From: Neopestalotiopsis rosae
Lineage: Eukaryota > Ascomycota > Sordariomycetes > Amphisphaeriales > Sporocadaceae
DNA length: 64,000 nucleotides
NCBI GenBank assembly: GCA_023078685.1
Contig: JALGAS010000003.1
Span: forward strand, 3,968,001-4,032,000
Reading direction: 5' to 3'
Shown here: one piece after another, positions 31,811 to 42,929 of the stretch
How positions within the stretch are numbered: the stretch's first letter is position 1
Layout: every line of letters begins with the position of its first letter
Notes under the pieces: model-generated
Database searches by the model: none
What the model saw: the letters and a program-made list of their open reading frames with translations, nothing else
Told to the model about the DNA's origin: nothing
Translations under genes and position numbers: made by a program

Positions 31811-32886
31811 ATGGAGAAATGGAGCAAGCATCACTTCTTCAACCACGGCAAGCCAGTAAGACTACACGCATCTAATATCCTCCTGAAAGCACTGCAAAGC
31901 TCGGCCACTAACCAGTGTAACAGGGCCGGGAAGCCGAGAAGAGCAATTGTCACTGGTGCCAAATCCGCCGCTTCCAAACCCACCCGGTTTACCCAGTCAC
32001 CATAATCAATCGCGTGGACGAGATCGTACCCGACCCCGAATTTCGCTTCATTGACCAGTCCGTCTTTGGCGCCGGCGTCAAACCTACCAAGGATGAATTC
32101 CGCAGCGGCTGCGACTGCGAAGATGGCATGGATTGCCAATACAGAGACTGTCATTGCCTGCAAGAAATGGAAGACTCAGAGGACGAGGACGAGGAAGACG
32201 CAGACTATGGTGACCTGTCGCAACGGAAATCGTACGCATACCATACCCACGGCACAAAACGAGGGCACCTGCGGACCAAGGTCCTCGAGTCGCGGGAACC
32301 CATATACGAATGTCACGACGGCTGCTCGTGCAGTTCAGACTGCCCCAATCGCGTGGTGGAACGAGGCCGACAGATTCCCCTACAAATCTTTCGCACTCCA
32401 AATCGAGGCTGGGGCGTGAGGAGTATGGTGGACATTAAGCGAGGCCAATTCATCGACAAGTACATTGGCGAGGTCATTACACCCGAAGAAGCAGACCGCA
32501 GGAGAGCTCACTCGGACATCGCTCAGCGCAAGGACGTGTATCTCTTTGCACTGGACAAATTCTCGGATCCCGACTCGCCAGATGAAAGACTGAGAGGGCC
32601 GCCGCTCGAGGTGGACGGAGAATTCATGTCGGGGCCGACCAGGTTTATCAATCACTCTTGTGATCCCAATCTGCGCATCTTTGCTCGAGTCGGTGATCAT
32701 GCAGATAAACATATCCACGACCTTGCCCTGTTCGCCATTGCCGACATACCCAAAGGTGACGAATTGACCTTTGATTATGTGGATGGGGTCGACGACTCGG
32801 AAAACGATGCTCTCGATCCCACAAAAAAGAAAGACATGACCGTGTGCCTATGCGGTAGTGCAAAGTGTCGTGGCTTTTTGTGGTAA
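31811..32886 (+). CDS. dim-5: Histone H3 lysine-9 methyltransferase, DIM-5/Clr4 type
   Basis: Exon 31811-31855 encodes only MEKWSKHHFFNHGKP; a 68-nt intron (GTAAGA, CACTAAC, GTAACAG) leads to exon 31924-32886. Total 335 residues. The start and CHWCQIRRF region fit the DIM-5 N-terminus. Pre-SET zinc cluster cysteines run from about residue 77 (GCDCEDGMDCQYRDCHC) to ECHDGCSCSSDCPNRVV. The SET domain carries RGWGV, the AdoMet/active-site motif RFINHSCDPNL (about 255-265) and ELTFDYV. The post-SET CLCGSAKCRGFLW supplies the zinc cysteines that complete the active site. The protein has no chromodomain, as in DIM-5 and unlike Clr4. It trimethylates H3K9 to direct heterochromatin and, in fungi with it, DNA methylation. 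Confidence 0.96.
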
Positions 32887-33590
32887 ACTTGCCAGGTCTT
32901 GCTATCGACCAGGGGCTTTGCGACAAAGAAGCACACAAGGTTTTTGCTGTATGGAGAAAATGTTGCAGCGATGCTATGATTACGTCTGTACACGCCCACT
33001 ACCTCGCTATGCTAAATGCTACAGAATCTTTACTGCATGGGCCTGTCATTTGAGCTATGAGCTTAGAGATGTGGAAGCAGAAGCCTAGCCGTTGATCCCT
33101 GATTACTACATAGCTCGCTGCCCGAAATTCGTCGCGGGCGGCTGGTATTGTGCCACATCCGGTAACTCTGGATATTCCATCGTCGTTGTAGGACAACTGT
33201 TGACCCATGAGATGGAATGGAGAACTAGGATTCCTCCCAACTCGACTGAATCATGGTCAGTGGCGGCGAACAGACACGGTCGGCAGACCACTGCTGTTCT
33301 ATTTGCTCGCCGTAGTGGGAAGGCAGGTGATCCTGCTGGCCATCTCTGTTGCTTAAAGTCAGTCTACCAAGCATTATTGATGGTAATTCTGCACATAAAG
33401 TAGGCTGCAATGGTGCAACCTGAAATCGAGGCTCAAGATGAAGCTGTTCCTCCACACCCAACATAATTTGTAGTGTGGTAACAGCCACTAGGTAGAGGCT
33501 TCGGGCTATGCCATGGCAGTCAAGATAGCCAGGTTCAATAGTCGGATCAGCTAAGCGTGACTTTCAGCATGATGAGCCGTGGTCATGAAA
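32887..33590. other. Convergent intergenic spacer
   Basis: 704 bp between the stops of the H3K9 methyltransferase and Bin3-type genes. No gene supported. Confidence 0.6.
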
Positions 33591-34307
33591 TCAAGAAGGA
33601 GAAAGCTTTTTCCAAACATGGACTGGCCTAGAGAAGCCCTCTTCTTCCCTTTCAAACTCGAGAATTCTTTCAAATCCTTGTGCTTTCAGCTCGTTGTCGA
33701 ATGGTGGCTGGATCTTGATTGTCTTGTATGTCTCTCTCAGCTCCTTGTTCTTCTTGGAAGCTCTCTGGTAGTTGCTCATGGGCTGAGGTTCCACGACTAG
33801 GTGACCACCGTCGTTGAGCAGGTCGTGAATATGTTCAAACAGAGCCAACATGCCCGCATCGCCGTTATTGAGGTGTATCCATTTGGTCACAGAGAGGAGC
33901 AGGACAACATCGAACTTTCCGAGCGCAGTGCCGGTATAGGCGGACCGGTCGACGAAATCGAAGTGCTCAAAGGTACAAGGCCCGTCTGGGTACGCTGCCT
34001 TGGCCTGGTCAATGAGCCAAGGATCAATGTCGACGCCCACGGACGCGATAGCGCCGCAGTGTACCATGGCCTCGTAGGTGAGCTTGCCGGCGTTACAGCC
34101 CAAGTCGAGGACGCGCGCATCGCGAAGGATCTCGGATGGGAGGATCGAAAGGCGGTCGTCAGGGACGGTCTGGGCGCGGAACTTTGCATAGTACTGGTGA
34201 TAATTTCCATGGCGCGCAAGGAGATGGGTCTCCTTGAAGCGCTGGCTCCTGGTGAGCGGCTGTTCGTCGCCTTGCACGGCGGTGGGCGCGGCGCTGGATG
34301 TTGACAT
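33591..34307 (-). CDS. Bin3/MePCE-type RNA 5'-methylphosphate capping methyltransferase
   Basis: Single exon, 238 residues, ATG at 34307; the frame upstream reaches a TTG but no other ATG. AdoMet motif I is VLDLGCNAGKL (about 66-76) and the motif II acid is in GVDIDPWLID (91-100). The Bin3 signature follows: LSVTKWIHLNNGDAGM (138-153), then VVEPQP (171-176). Family members methylate the 5' gamma- or alpha-phosphate of small RNAs such as 7SK, U6 or pre-microRNA, or, in the BCDIN3D branch, tRNA-His. Fission yeast Bmc1 binds telomerase RNA and U6. Which RNA is served here cannot be told. The short length, without the long N-terminal extension of MePCE, is closer to BCDIN3D and small fungal members. 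Confidence 0.88.
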   Translation of the reverse strand: MSTSSAAPTAVQGDEQPLTRSQRFKETHLLARHGNYHQYYAKFRAQTVPDDRLSILPSEILRDARVLDLGCNAGKLTYEAMVHCGAIASVGVDIDPWLIDQAKAAYPDGPCTFEHFDFVDRSAYTGTALGKFDVVLLLSVTKWIHLNNGDAGMLALFEHIHDLLNDGGHLVVEPQPMSNYQRASKKNKELRETYKTIKIQPPFDNELKAQGFERILEFEREEEGFSRPVHVWKKLSPS

Positions 34308-36374
34308 TTCGATGCGCGCTCGGTGATGAAATATGTGCAAAAGGAAATTCACTTCTTTTAACCCCACCAAGAGCCGCGATTGACTTGTTACAAGTGGGGT
34401 GTCATGGTGGGGTCGTGGTCATTAGTAGTCCAGGGTTAGTGAGGGTTACATAACCCCGCATTGGCTTCAATGTTGATCTATGGTCTTCTTATGATCGCGC
34501 CTTATACGTGTATCGTATGGACTGAGTAGCAACATAGGCAAGTGGTCTTTAATACCATATATAAAAGATGCATTATACAATAACCGTGCCATATTTGCAC
34601 AATCTCCCTAAAGAGAAGGGTCATGTGTTCAGGGCTTGAATAACGCGCCTTCTCTTGGGTCATACATTGTCTGTCGAATTGCAGATAAACGTTGCAGGAG
34701 GTTGTAATTATCTGCGGCACTCACAGTCAACCTATGTATGTAGATGTAATCGATTTCCATCTTTTATTAAAAGGTTCCCCTTGGTCAACGGTCATACGTC
34801 CCTCACTAGTGCTCCTGCTATGGAGCGTTTGGGTGATGTCCCTGTTGTTCGGACATCATGATGAAGGCCTAGGTTTCGAAATGTATCGATTATGGATAGT
34901 AAATAAAAGCGCAAAGAGAGCAAGAGGACGGAGGATTCTGTGGGTAAAGATGAAGGCAAGCAATATCTCAAAAACATGCCAACCGCGTCATCAAGCTTTG
35001 CTTTTCCTCTATGATAGGTGGAGCAACTGCTGTTGTCCCGGGTCCGGCACTTGAGCAATAATGTGGGAACGCCATATCAGAAACAGACCATGAGCGACTT
35101 GAGATCAACTGGTAGAATGAATACTGGTATTTGCTGGGCATTTTCGCGTGACACATACTAGGAAAAGGAGTAGACCAGAAATTTGGAACAAGGGATACTC
35201 TATAACACCGTATGGCTCTAGTTGGGGCAGAAGGTTCTCCAACGAGCTTTCAGCAAGCTCAAGACCGCTGTGGTGTTGATGATGAGCATGGCGTGAGCAT
35301 GACTTTGGTATCGAGGTGAATCTCTTGCGAACTCTTGCGAGATCCGTCCGTCGTAGTCAGTAGGTAGCCACTTACCCCTAGCAAGTGCGAGCAAGCATTT
35401 GGAATTTAAAGTCAGTCTAAGTCACCGTTAGGTCGTGGTGGGGCTCCTTCTCCTAACCACTAAACTGCAGCGCACTATATTGCGGCAATCGGCTACCATA
35501 TTGGACAACCTCGTATTGGCAAACCCGGTTCAATGACTTTTTAAAATGATCACAACTCCCATATTGACAAGTGCTATCTTGTGTCCAGAGTATGAACTGA
35601 GCAATAGATGAGGAGCATGCTTGAGCCATTTATCACAGCATCAATACCGGCATTGAGCATAAAACAGTCGCAAACACGTAGTTGTTAGTACAGAGTATAG
35701 ACTGCCGCTCTACTGTTTAGGATGTAAACTTTTCAGCTAGAGCAGAAACGGATACACGGAAGGTTGCACCGCTCCATTTGCAAAATCCTTTGCGGAAAGA
35801 AAAGGAACTAGAAGTTCCAGTCGCACGAGGTTGAGGGGAGATTATGAACTAGAAACATTCCGAAATTATCGTCATGTCATCCCAAGTCTGCATCCCCTGC
35901 CCACCACCCCTGTCTTCTCCACGCCCTCGCCTGTCATGAAACGCTGGGCCCAGGCCTTTTCGTCTAACCTTTGACTCGTCCCATGGGCTTGGCAATGGAT
36001 GAAAACACTTGAATCCAGGACTGGGCCAACCATGCAAACAGCAGGGGATAACCTCACGATGCATCTCCCAGCACTATAGACAAGACAGAGGCCAGCATAC
36101 TAGCGGCTCCGGGCCTCAGCACACTCAGCCAGGGGGCCATGATCCAACAACAAGCTTCTTTTTTTCTACCTGGTTCCAACTCCTGCCTGCTCGTATATAA
36201 ATAAATTTAAGCATAGGTTTCCCGCTCAAGATGTAGATCCTGTTCTTACAATTGGGCACTCATCCGTCTTTCGTTTCATTCTTGTCCTTTTACCTTTTCG
36301 GTAACATTCTCGTCCAGATCCTTGTGCGGGCCATAAAGATCCCGACGTCCTTTCTTTTCTATACACCAGCAAAC
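34308..36374. other. Intergenic region
   Basis: 2.1 kb without a supported gene, between the starts of the Bin3-type (minus) and secreted-protein (plus) genes. Short unrelated frames only. The right end (36180-36374) has a TATATAAATAAATTTAAG tract about 180 bp upstream of the ATG at 36375, suitable as a TATA-type core promoter. Confidence 0.55.
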
Positions 36375-38359
36375 ATGCTCTTCCGCTCTTTTGCCGCGCT
36401 CTCATGCGCCGCGGCTTCTGCCTTTGCGCAGCTCACCGACAGCTCTCTGGAGAAGTTCACCGATTCTCTGACCTTGGACTATGCCTTTAGTCCCGTGAAG
36501 GAGGCCTACTGGACTGGCTTCCCTCACCATCGCCGAACTCCCTTTGCCGTCTCGCCCGATGGCAAGTCGGCCTACCTGGCCTATCTCGACTCGAGCGAGA
36601 CCGATGTCCACATTCAACAAGTTGACCCTTCGACTTTCACCGCCGTTGGCACTGCTGTCACCGTCACTGGTGGCAAGGAAGCCGGAGGTCTCGTTGCCCA
36701 CAACGATGGATTCGCCCTGTTGACCAACGAGGCGCTGCCCTCTGGAACCACGGATGCTCCCGCCGATAGCACTCCCGTCCCTGTCCTGTACCGTTTCACT
36801 GACGGCACTCAAACCTGGAAGACCTTCCTCGGAGGCCCCGGTGTTGACGCCGACTTTGGTCTTGCCGCCTCTCCTGATCTGAACGGTGACCTTGTCTACT
36901 CCGAGGAGGCTGCCATGTATGGTGCTTACTTTGTCATTACTGCGTAAGTTGCAACTCACTCGAACCTAATATACCCTTTCCATGACTAATCAACCTGATC
37001 AGTTACACTGGTGACGCATCTGGACACTATGGAGACAGCGTCAAGTACGTTACTGATGTCGGAGCTTTGACCACCATCTCTGGTGCTTCCAGCTCCTGGG
37101 GATGCTCTCACAACACTGGTATCCTCTTTGAGGCTGCCGATGCCGCACCCTTCGCCAGCATGTGCGCCGAGGACCAGGGAGACATCTGGCTCAACACGGC
37201 TACCCAGGGCATGAGCGGTGTCAAGGTCTCCAACGAGAACACCACCAACGGCGGCAGTGGTGAGCCCTTTGGCGGAATGAGCGGCTCCTACAGCGGTCTC
37301 GTCCGTCTCATTGACAGCGACTCCTACGTCTCGGCCTGGGTCTCCCGCGGCGCCATTGACCTGACCGCCAACACGTGGATGGGCGATGGCTACACTGCCT
37401 GCTCCAACCGCACCAACGGCCGCAACGTCGCCATTGCCCAGTTCTCTGACAAGAACACCCTCGTCGGCGACCAGGCCAGCTCCGTCGTTGGCGCCACCGA
37501 CGGCGACTCGCAGATCAACTGGATCACCACCGGCACCAACGACTGCTCCAACGCCCACGTCGCCGCCTTTGACAGCACCAGCGTCCTCGTCACCTGGGAG
37601 GAGATCTCGGATCCTGACTGCCAGTTCGTCGCCATGGGCTGCAAGGGCACTTTCACCGGCTCCCGCTTCCAGCTCGTCACTGACGGCGCCAAGGTCGGCG
37701 AGCCTCTCGTCGAGACCGACGTCTACGTCTCGGGCGACATGGTCACCCTCTCCGACGGCCGCGTCTGCTGGCCCTACGTCAGCATGACCTGGGACCTCTC
37801 CGAGCCCGTCGCCTACGGCGGCTCCACCGCCTCCACCAGCGCCATGTCCTTTGCCTGTGCCAGCATCGGCGGTACCACTGGCGGCTCCAGCACCACCACT
37901 GCTGCTGCTGCCACTTCTGCCGCCGCCGCCGCCACCTCTTCCACCGTTGCCGTTGAGGAGGCTGCCACCACCCCCGTCACCACCTCCGCCACCGCTGCTG
38001 CTTCTACCCTCGTCACCTCTGTCCGCTCCTCCTCTTCCTCCTCCGAGGCTGAGGTAGCCACTGGAGTCGAGTCCGCCACCGAGGTCGTCGTCCCCGCTAC
38101 CTCGTCCGTCGCCGCCGTTGAGACAGCCACCGAGGCCGTCCCTACCGAGGCTGCTGCCTCGTCTGCCGCCCCTGTGCCCACCACTGCTGCGTCGAGCGGC
38201 TTTGGCTCCTTCCCCACCGGCAGCCGCCCATCGCACTCGCACCCTCACGGATCCGGATCCGCTTACCCTAGCCAGAGCGCTTTCCCCGTATTCGGTGGTG
38301 GCAACGCTGGCGGATCATCTGGCCACACTTGCGGTGGTGCCAAGAAGCGCGCCATCTAA
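36375..38359 (+). CDS. Secreted Ser/Thr-rich cell-surface or extracellular protein
   Basis: Exons 36375-36943 and 37003-38359 flank a 59-nt intron (GTAAGT donor, GACTAAT branch, GATCAG acceptor) and give 641 residues. The ATG at 36375 starts a classic signal peptide (MLFRSFAALSCAAASAFAQ). Residues 20-490 form a globular, beta-rich part with repeated short Gly/Asp turns and conserved-looking Cys (WGCSHNTG, ASMCAEDQG, TACSNRTNGR, NDCSNAH). From about 495 the chain is a low-complexity Thr/Ser/Ala stretch, typical of O-mannosylated stalks. The very end is CGGAKKRAI, not a hydrophobic GPI signal, so the protein is probably released or wall-bound rather than GPI-anchored. Codon usage is strongly C-ending, a sign of high expression. 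I do not recognise a named family. Confidence 0.85.
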
Positions 38360-39017
38360 AGTGTTATCGCTATGATGGGCATGTGCGCGTTGGTCAGTAA
38401 GCAGTGTCCTCTGTGCAGCCAGTCTAGTTCTTTGTACATACTTTGATAAGTGAATAGTCGAATGGAATCAATATTCCCAGCAGTGTGAAGTTGAATATGT
38501 TCAATAGTGTACAGTTTGTCATGGAAACTCTCTTCGGTGATATGCTGGTCGTACTGTATCTCAAGTAAATCGTGTGGAATGAATGTTTGGGAGTTCACGC
38601 CAACATCCCTTGGAAGCCGTTATTGCCACGGCGCTCGAGCACCCCTGGGCCACCAGCCCTTGACTTTATAGCACGATGTTCGATGAGGTTCAAAAAAGCG
38701 ACGGAGAAAAAAAGTGAAAGTTGAAGAGAGTAGGAAGGAAGGAATCAAAATGTGTATGTGTTTTCATTAGTCTATAGTTCGATTAGGTTCAATATCGTCC
38801 GGGAAGGAAGCGTCTTTGGGCTTCAGTTCCACGAAGGGATTCATCCAAGCCATCCGTCAACTCCGATTGTTATCATGGGCTTTATGGAGCCAAACAAATC
38901 CAAGCGCAATTTCTGAAACAGGGTATAATTCACAACAGAAAACAGGCAATTTGATGAGTGAAGCTGGGAATTCCGATGCCAAATGTAAATCGAAAACAAA
39001 TGCAATGTGGCGACGCC
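38360..39017. other. Convergent intergenic spacer
   Basis: 658 bp between the stops of the secreted-protein and UBTD-like genes. No gene seen. Confidence 0.65.
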
Positions 39018-40261
39018 TTATGTCTGGTGGATATTGACGAATGCGTTGATGATGTGGTCCTTGTTGTGACCCTGTGCCTCCAGGGTGGCATCTTCTTTGA
39101 GAGTCTTGCCGAGGTAGACGAGTCGCACACGCCGGGTGCTTGGATCGAGGCCCGACTGTTGGAGCGCTCTCTGTGCAATAGACCGCACGCGCTCGTCTGG
39201 GCCGACGCGCACAATAATGTCACGGGCAGTCTCGCTGATTCGTATCCGTATCTTGGTCGTGGTCTTTGGGTCGACGACGGCCTTGCCCTTTTCCTCCCGG
39301 CGGCGGAGGGCCTCCTCTTCGCCGACTTCCTCTGATGATTCATCACCGATTGCTAGCTCGCCCTTGTGCTCGCCCTCGGCTTCGGCCTTGTCCTCAAAGG
39401 TAATATTGACTGGATCCCTGACAATCCACTCGGGTAAGGCATAATACCCGCCCAGAGAGTCGTATACTCCATTCGCCAGGTCGCCGGTTGGTAATGTGAT
39501 CTCGACCGCCCTAAGGATGCCTTGCGCGACGCTCAAAACAGCGTCATCCGTGGGCGCATTCGTTTCGCTGCTCTCGCCGGCCTTGTTCCTTGCTAGATCG
39601 GCCTCCCACATTTCTCTCAGCGCCGCATGAACGGTCTGCCATACTTCTGTTCTGCCTGTGACGCGCGTGTCGAAAAAGTCCTCCCGCTCCTTGTCAAGCT
39701 GCGCCCTCGTCCATGTCCGGTTCTTTGCGGTCCATACATGCCAACGGAGCTGCTTGTCAATGTGCTGATCGAGGGGCCTCTGGTCTCTCCGGCGCCTGGA
39801 CGTCTCGGCAGTGGTATTGTGTGTAGCAAGTCGTTCGCTTTGCTGGGCCGCGGCGGCGGCGCCTAGCGAACCGGAGCTACCATCTTGCGCCGCAGCGGGC
39901 TGCAGTCGAGGCGAGTTGATGGCACGGGAAGAGTTTGAGGGGGCACCTCCAGGATAAGGGGCGTTTGGGCCCTCGGGACGAGAAAAGCAGCAACCCTATA
40001 GTCAAGCAAAAAGATAAAAGCGCTTGTTAGCCGATATGCGCTGCGCCAAGGCCTGGTGACAAGAGACAAGACAGGCAAAGGGGGGTGGGAAGAAGTAGAA
40101 ATCAGGGTTCGGGCGGTTAGCAACAGGCAAGGGAGATGCGGGAAGTCGTCGCAAAAGGTACTCACAGCAAGCGCATACTGTAGCAAGCACCTAGAAGCAA
40201 GGGAGAAGGTAGAGTGTAAAAGAGAAGAAGAAGAAGAGAAAAAGAAAAAGGAACATACCAT
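39018..40261 (-). CDS. UBTD1/2-type ubiquitin domain protein, ATG-only first coding exon
   Basis: Proposed exons are 40261-40259 (just ATG), then a 263-nt intron (GTATGT donor at 40258, CTATAG acceptor) and 39995-39018. They give 326 residues starting MGCCFSRPEGPNAPYPGG. MGCCFS is a textbook N-myristoylation plus palmitoylation signal, which supports this start; the second exon has no ATG before residue 129. The middle (residues about 70-200) matches the UBTD/DC-UbP N-terminal domain: DKQLRWHVWTAKNRTWTRAQ, then REDFFDTRVTGR and VWQTVHAALREMW. The C-terminus (about 245-325) is a ubiquitin-like fold (KIRIRISETARDIIVRVG, LVYLGKTLKEDATL) without a terminal di-glycine. Homologues bind ubiquitination enzymes; a membrane-tethered role is inferred. 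Confidence 0.85.
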
Positions 40262-41834
40262 CGTGTGACCTGAGTCGAGAAAGCTAGAGGGTGTGGTGAC
40301 ACATTATACAGACGGAAACGCAGTTCTTTAGAGGGCGAAACATGCGTCGAAGAGGGCTTGGCAGCACTCGAGAAACGGCAGACAGGCTTGACAAGAATAC
40401 TGCTTGTCGCATCGACGGATATTGAATGTCTGTCGTGCAGGTCGGGTCTCACTTCTCAGCTCGAGTCGAGTCCCAGTCAGGTCAGTGATGGAGTGGGATT
40501 TGAGGCTCATGAAAGTTACTGCTAAACGCTTGGCGGCCCCGCGCATCTCTCGAGCTAATGCGGATAGGGGACCTTAATTTAGTACTACCCTACTAACGGA
40601 GTCGAGACTGGATCGGATCCATCCAATTGCCCATCAGCCAGCGCAAGCCATCAGGCCATGAGCAACCGAAACACGAGGTGACCCACGACATGATGATTGC
40701 GGGGATCATGATCCCGACCATTGGCTTTGATTGATCATTGATGGATTAATCACACTGCATTGCTTGTCGAGTTACGAGTATTTATTTGTACGTGTAAGAG
40801 ATTCATTGTACAGCATGTCATGTTTATCTTCTTATATGAATTAATTGGGCATGCACACATGTGCATGCATTGATGTCCTTGATCTTGATATACTACCTGA
40901 TGTGCATACTTTGCATGTGCATCATTTCACCAACCGATAGTTTCGTGAAGAAAATAAGCACATGTATAGCAAGTCTACAATTTTCCAAGATTTGATTGAG
41001 TGCCGCGACTTAGAATCTCCGAAACAATTAGTGTAGCAGGATAATCCAAAACGCTAGACAATAGACAGACTTCACACTTACTACACGCTGAATTGTTTTG
41101 TTTTTAATGTTCTGTGATTCTCATGTCATATTTTCGGGGCTTGATTTCTTTCCTCATCCTCCCTTAAAGCTTGCTATTGATATATGTCAACAGTTATGTA
41201 AACATATCCTGATACTCGGGATCGTCTTGGTTATCACGAGCTGGCATGCTTGCCTGGAAGATGATATTTTGGCTTTTACGAAGTCCAACAGTTATTTATG
41301 ATCATTTGATCTGCATGATGTATCTATTAAATCCAACCACAGGACATTGGAGGGCCGTTCCCTACTATACGAAATGGAGACAGACTTCTGCCGTTATCAG
41401 GATTCGCAGGTTCAATCTCACTACTCCAGGCCATGTCTCTATGGTGCCTGCCTGCCATATGGAATATCAAAACCAAGTACGCTGAGCGAAGCAGTTGACA
41501 GAGCTCGTTCGATATCAGCAAAGCAGCATGTGCCTTCCCAAAATTACCTTGGTCGAGGTTGCACATTGTAATGGCCACCTGTGTCTGTTTACGCAAATAT
41601 TGAGACGTTATTTCAGACTGCTCTACTCCCTCGCATCTTTCTCACCTCTCATCTTTCACACATGACCATCCGTCTTTTGCTCGTTTTCAATATCACTCTC
41701 AACTTCACTTGCAAAACTGTCATTGCTAGATTATAAGACTATCTATCACATAAGTTCTTCTGTGTTTGTTTTTTGGGAATCGACTACTCATCCCACAAAG
41801 TCGTCGCATTTCCGACTATATCCACACAGACAAC
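40262..41834. other. Divergent AT-rich intergenic region
   Basis: 1.6 kb between divergent genes. Notable is a palindrome at 40849-40868 (GCATGCACA, CA, TGTGCATGC) with further TGCATG copies to about 40922. No gene supported. Confidence 0.6.
40849..40868. repeat. 9-bp palindrome with 2-bp centre, in a TGCATG cluster
   Basis: GCATGCACA (40849-40857) and TGTGCATGC (40860-40868) are perfect reverse complements. Additional TGCATG or TGTGCAT copies follow up to 40922. Possibly a regulatory-factor site cluster for one of the divergent genes. Confidence 0.55.
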
Positions 41835-42626
41835 ATGTCCACTGATGCTGAACTCGATGCCCAAGTCCGCAATGCCATGAACGACATTGAGCCTGGCTTT
41901 GGAAACCGCTTACAGCCGACAGACCAACCTATCTCACGTGAGATCTCACGGCTCCTCATTAACAAAGATTACCAACCGCCGGTATCGCTCGCATACGTTA
42001 TCTCAGCCGTTGCATGGGCCACCTATAAAAGTAAGTTTTCCAGTCGCTTTGCTTCCTGTTCTTCTTCCCTTTTCATGAATTGCATCATTAACAGGTCTGG
42101 CTTTCTAGAACACGGCGGCAGACTCGAAATACCTGTCGACTTGCCAGCTCAAGATATCCCACCCTATTTCGAACAGTTCGACATGCATTGGTACATGCAC
42201 CATGTGTTTGGACAGGAAGAAATGCATGGATCAATTGCAACAGACCTTGATGAGTTGATCATCATGGTGATCAACGACTGGATGCCCGGATTTGAAGCAG
42301 ACTACAGAGAGAAGTCTGTAGCTGCTGCCATCAACTTTCTCACCGACCGCCTGAGTCGCTTCGTAAACCTGGTCGTGACGGAAAAGAAACACCGGATCCG
42401 GATCATACTCGAGTACTATACCAGACGCTCGAACAAGCAGAAGAGAGAAATCGCAGAACTCAAGAGAGAGATTAAGCAACTCAAGGACAAGCCCAAGTCG
42501 AGTGATTTCGACAGTGTAGAATTGAAGAGCAAAGATGATTGTGACACTCCACAGCAGGTTGTCACTGCAATGGAAGTCGACAACGGAGAGGAAGTCAACG
42601 ATATGATTATTGTTGATCATGAGTAG
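41835..42626 (+). CDS. Hypothetical protein with C-terminal coiled coil
   Basis: Likely exons are 41835-42030 and 42109-42626, giving 237 residues. The intron (GTAAGT donor) has a CATTAAC branch site ending only two bases before the first AG (42094). Using that AG would bring a stop codon after five residues. The next AG (42108, CTTTCTAG) keeps the frame and is the better acceptor. The 78-nt intron is a multiple of three without a stop, so retention would add 26 residues in frame. The N-terminal half is acidic and globular-looking; residues 165-205 form a charged coiled coil (KQKREIAELKREIKQLKD). The tail is acidic. No family recognised. Confidence 0.65.
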   Translation: MSTDAELDAQVRNAMNDIEPGFGNRLQPTDQPISREISRLLINKDYQPPVSLAYVISAVAWATYKSKFSSRFASCSSSLFMNCIINRSGFLEHGGRLEIPVDLPAQDIPPYFEQFDMHWYMHHVFGQEEMHGSIATDLDELIIMVINDWMPGFEADYREKSVAAAINFLTDRLSRFVNLVVTEKKHRIRIILEYYTRRSNKQKREIAELKREIKQLKDKPKSSDFDSVELKSKDDCDTPQQVVTAMEVDNGEEVNDMIIVDHE

Positions 42627-42929
42627 CTCGGGAGAAGAAGGATGTAGTCTTCAATCTGCGTATAGCTAGACTAGTAAGATATCGTTCAGGAGAAGGAAAA
42701 GGGAGAATCACGGAGCATACATAGCCAGTAAACAGCGTTGAAGTCATGAATATGTATTAATCATTGTGATCATATTGAACAGAGGGGTATAATTGCATCA
42801 AAGACATGAGGAATGCTTAGGGGAAAAGAACTTGTAGCCACACGACTCGAATTCATTCATATAAGATAACGATGAACTCCAATCGGGTGCCAAAGGTCGG
42901 TGTCGGTCATTACAGTCGTCTTACTCGTC
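42627..42929. other. Convergent intergenic spacer
   Basis: 303 bp of 3' UTR sequence between convergent stops. No gene seen. Confidence 0.7.

Noticed and set aside
36986..38248. 420-codon minus-strand open frame opposite the secreted protein
   Set aside because: Shadow of C-ending codon bias and the Thr/Ser/Ala stalk; the product is a Gly/Asp/Arg-rich low-complexity chain. The plus-strand gene has a signal peptide and a good intron.
39857..39866. GCC/GGC run in the UBTD gene as a frameshift or expansion
   Set aside because: It encodes a short Ala run in an open frame and needs no special explanation.
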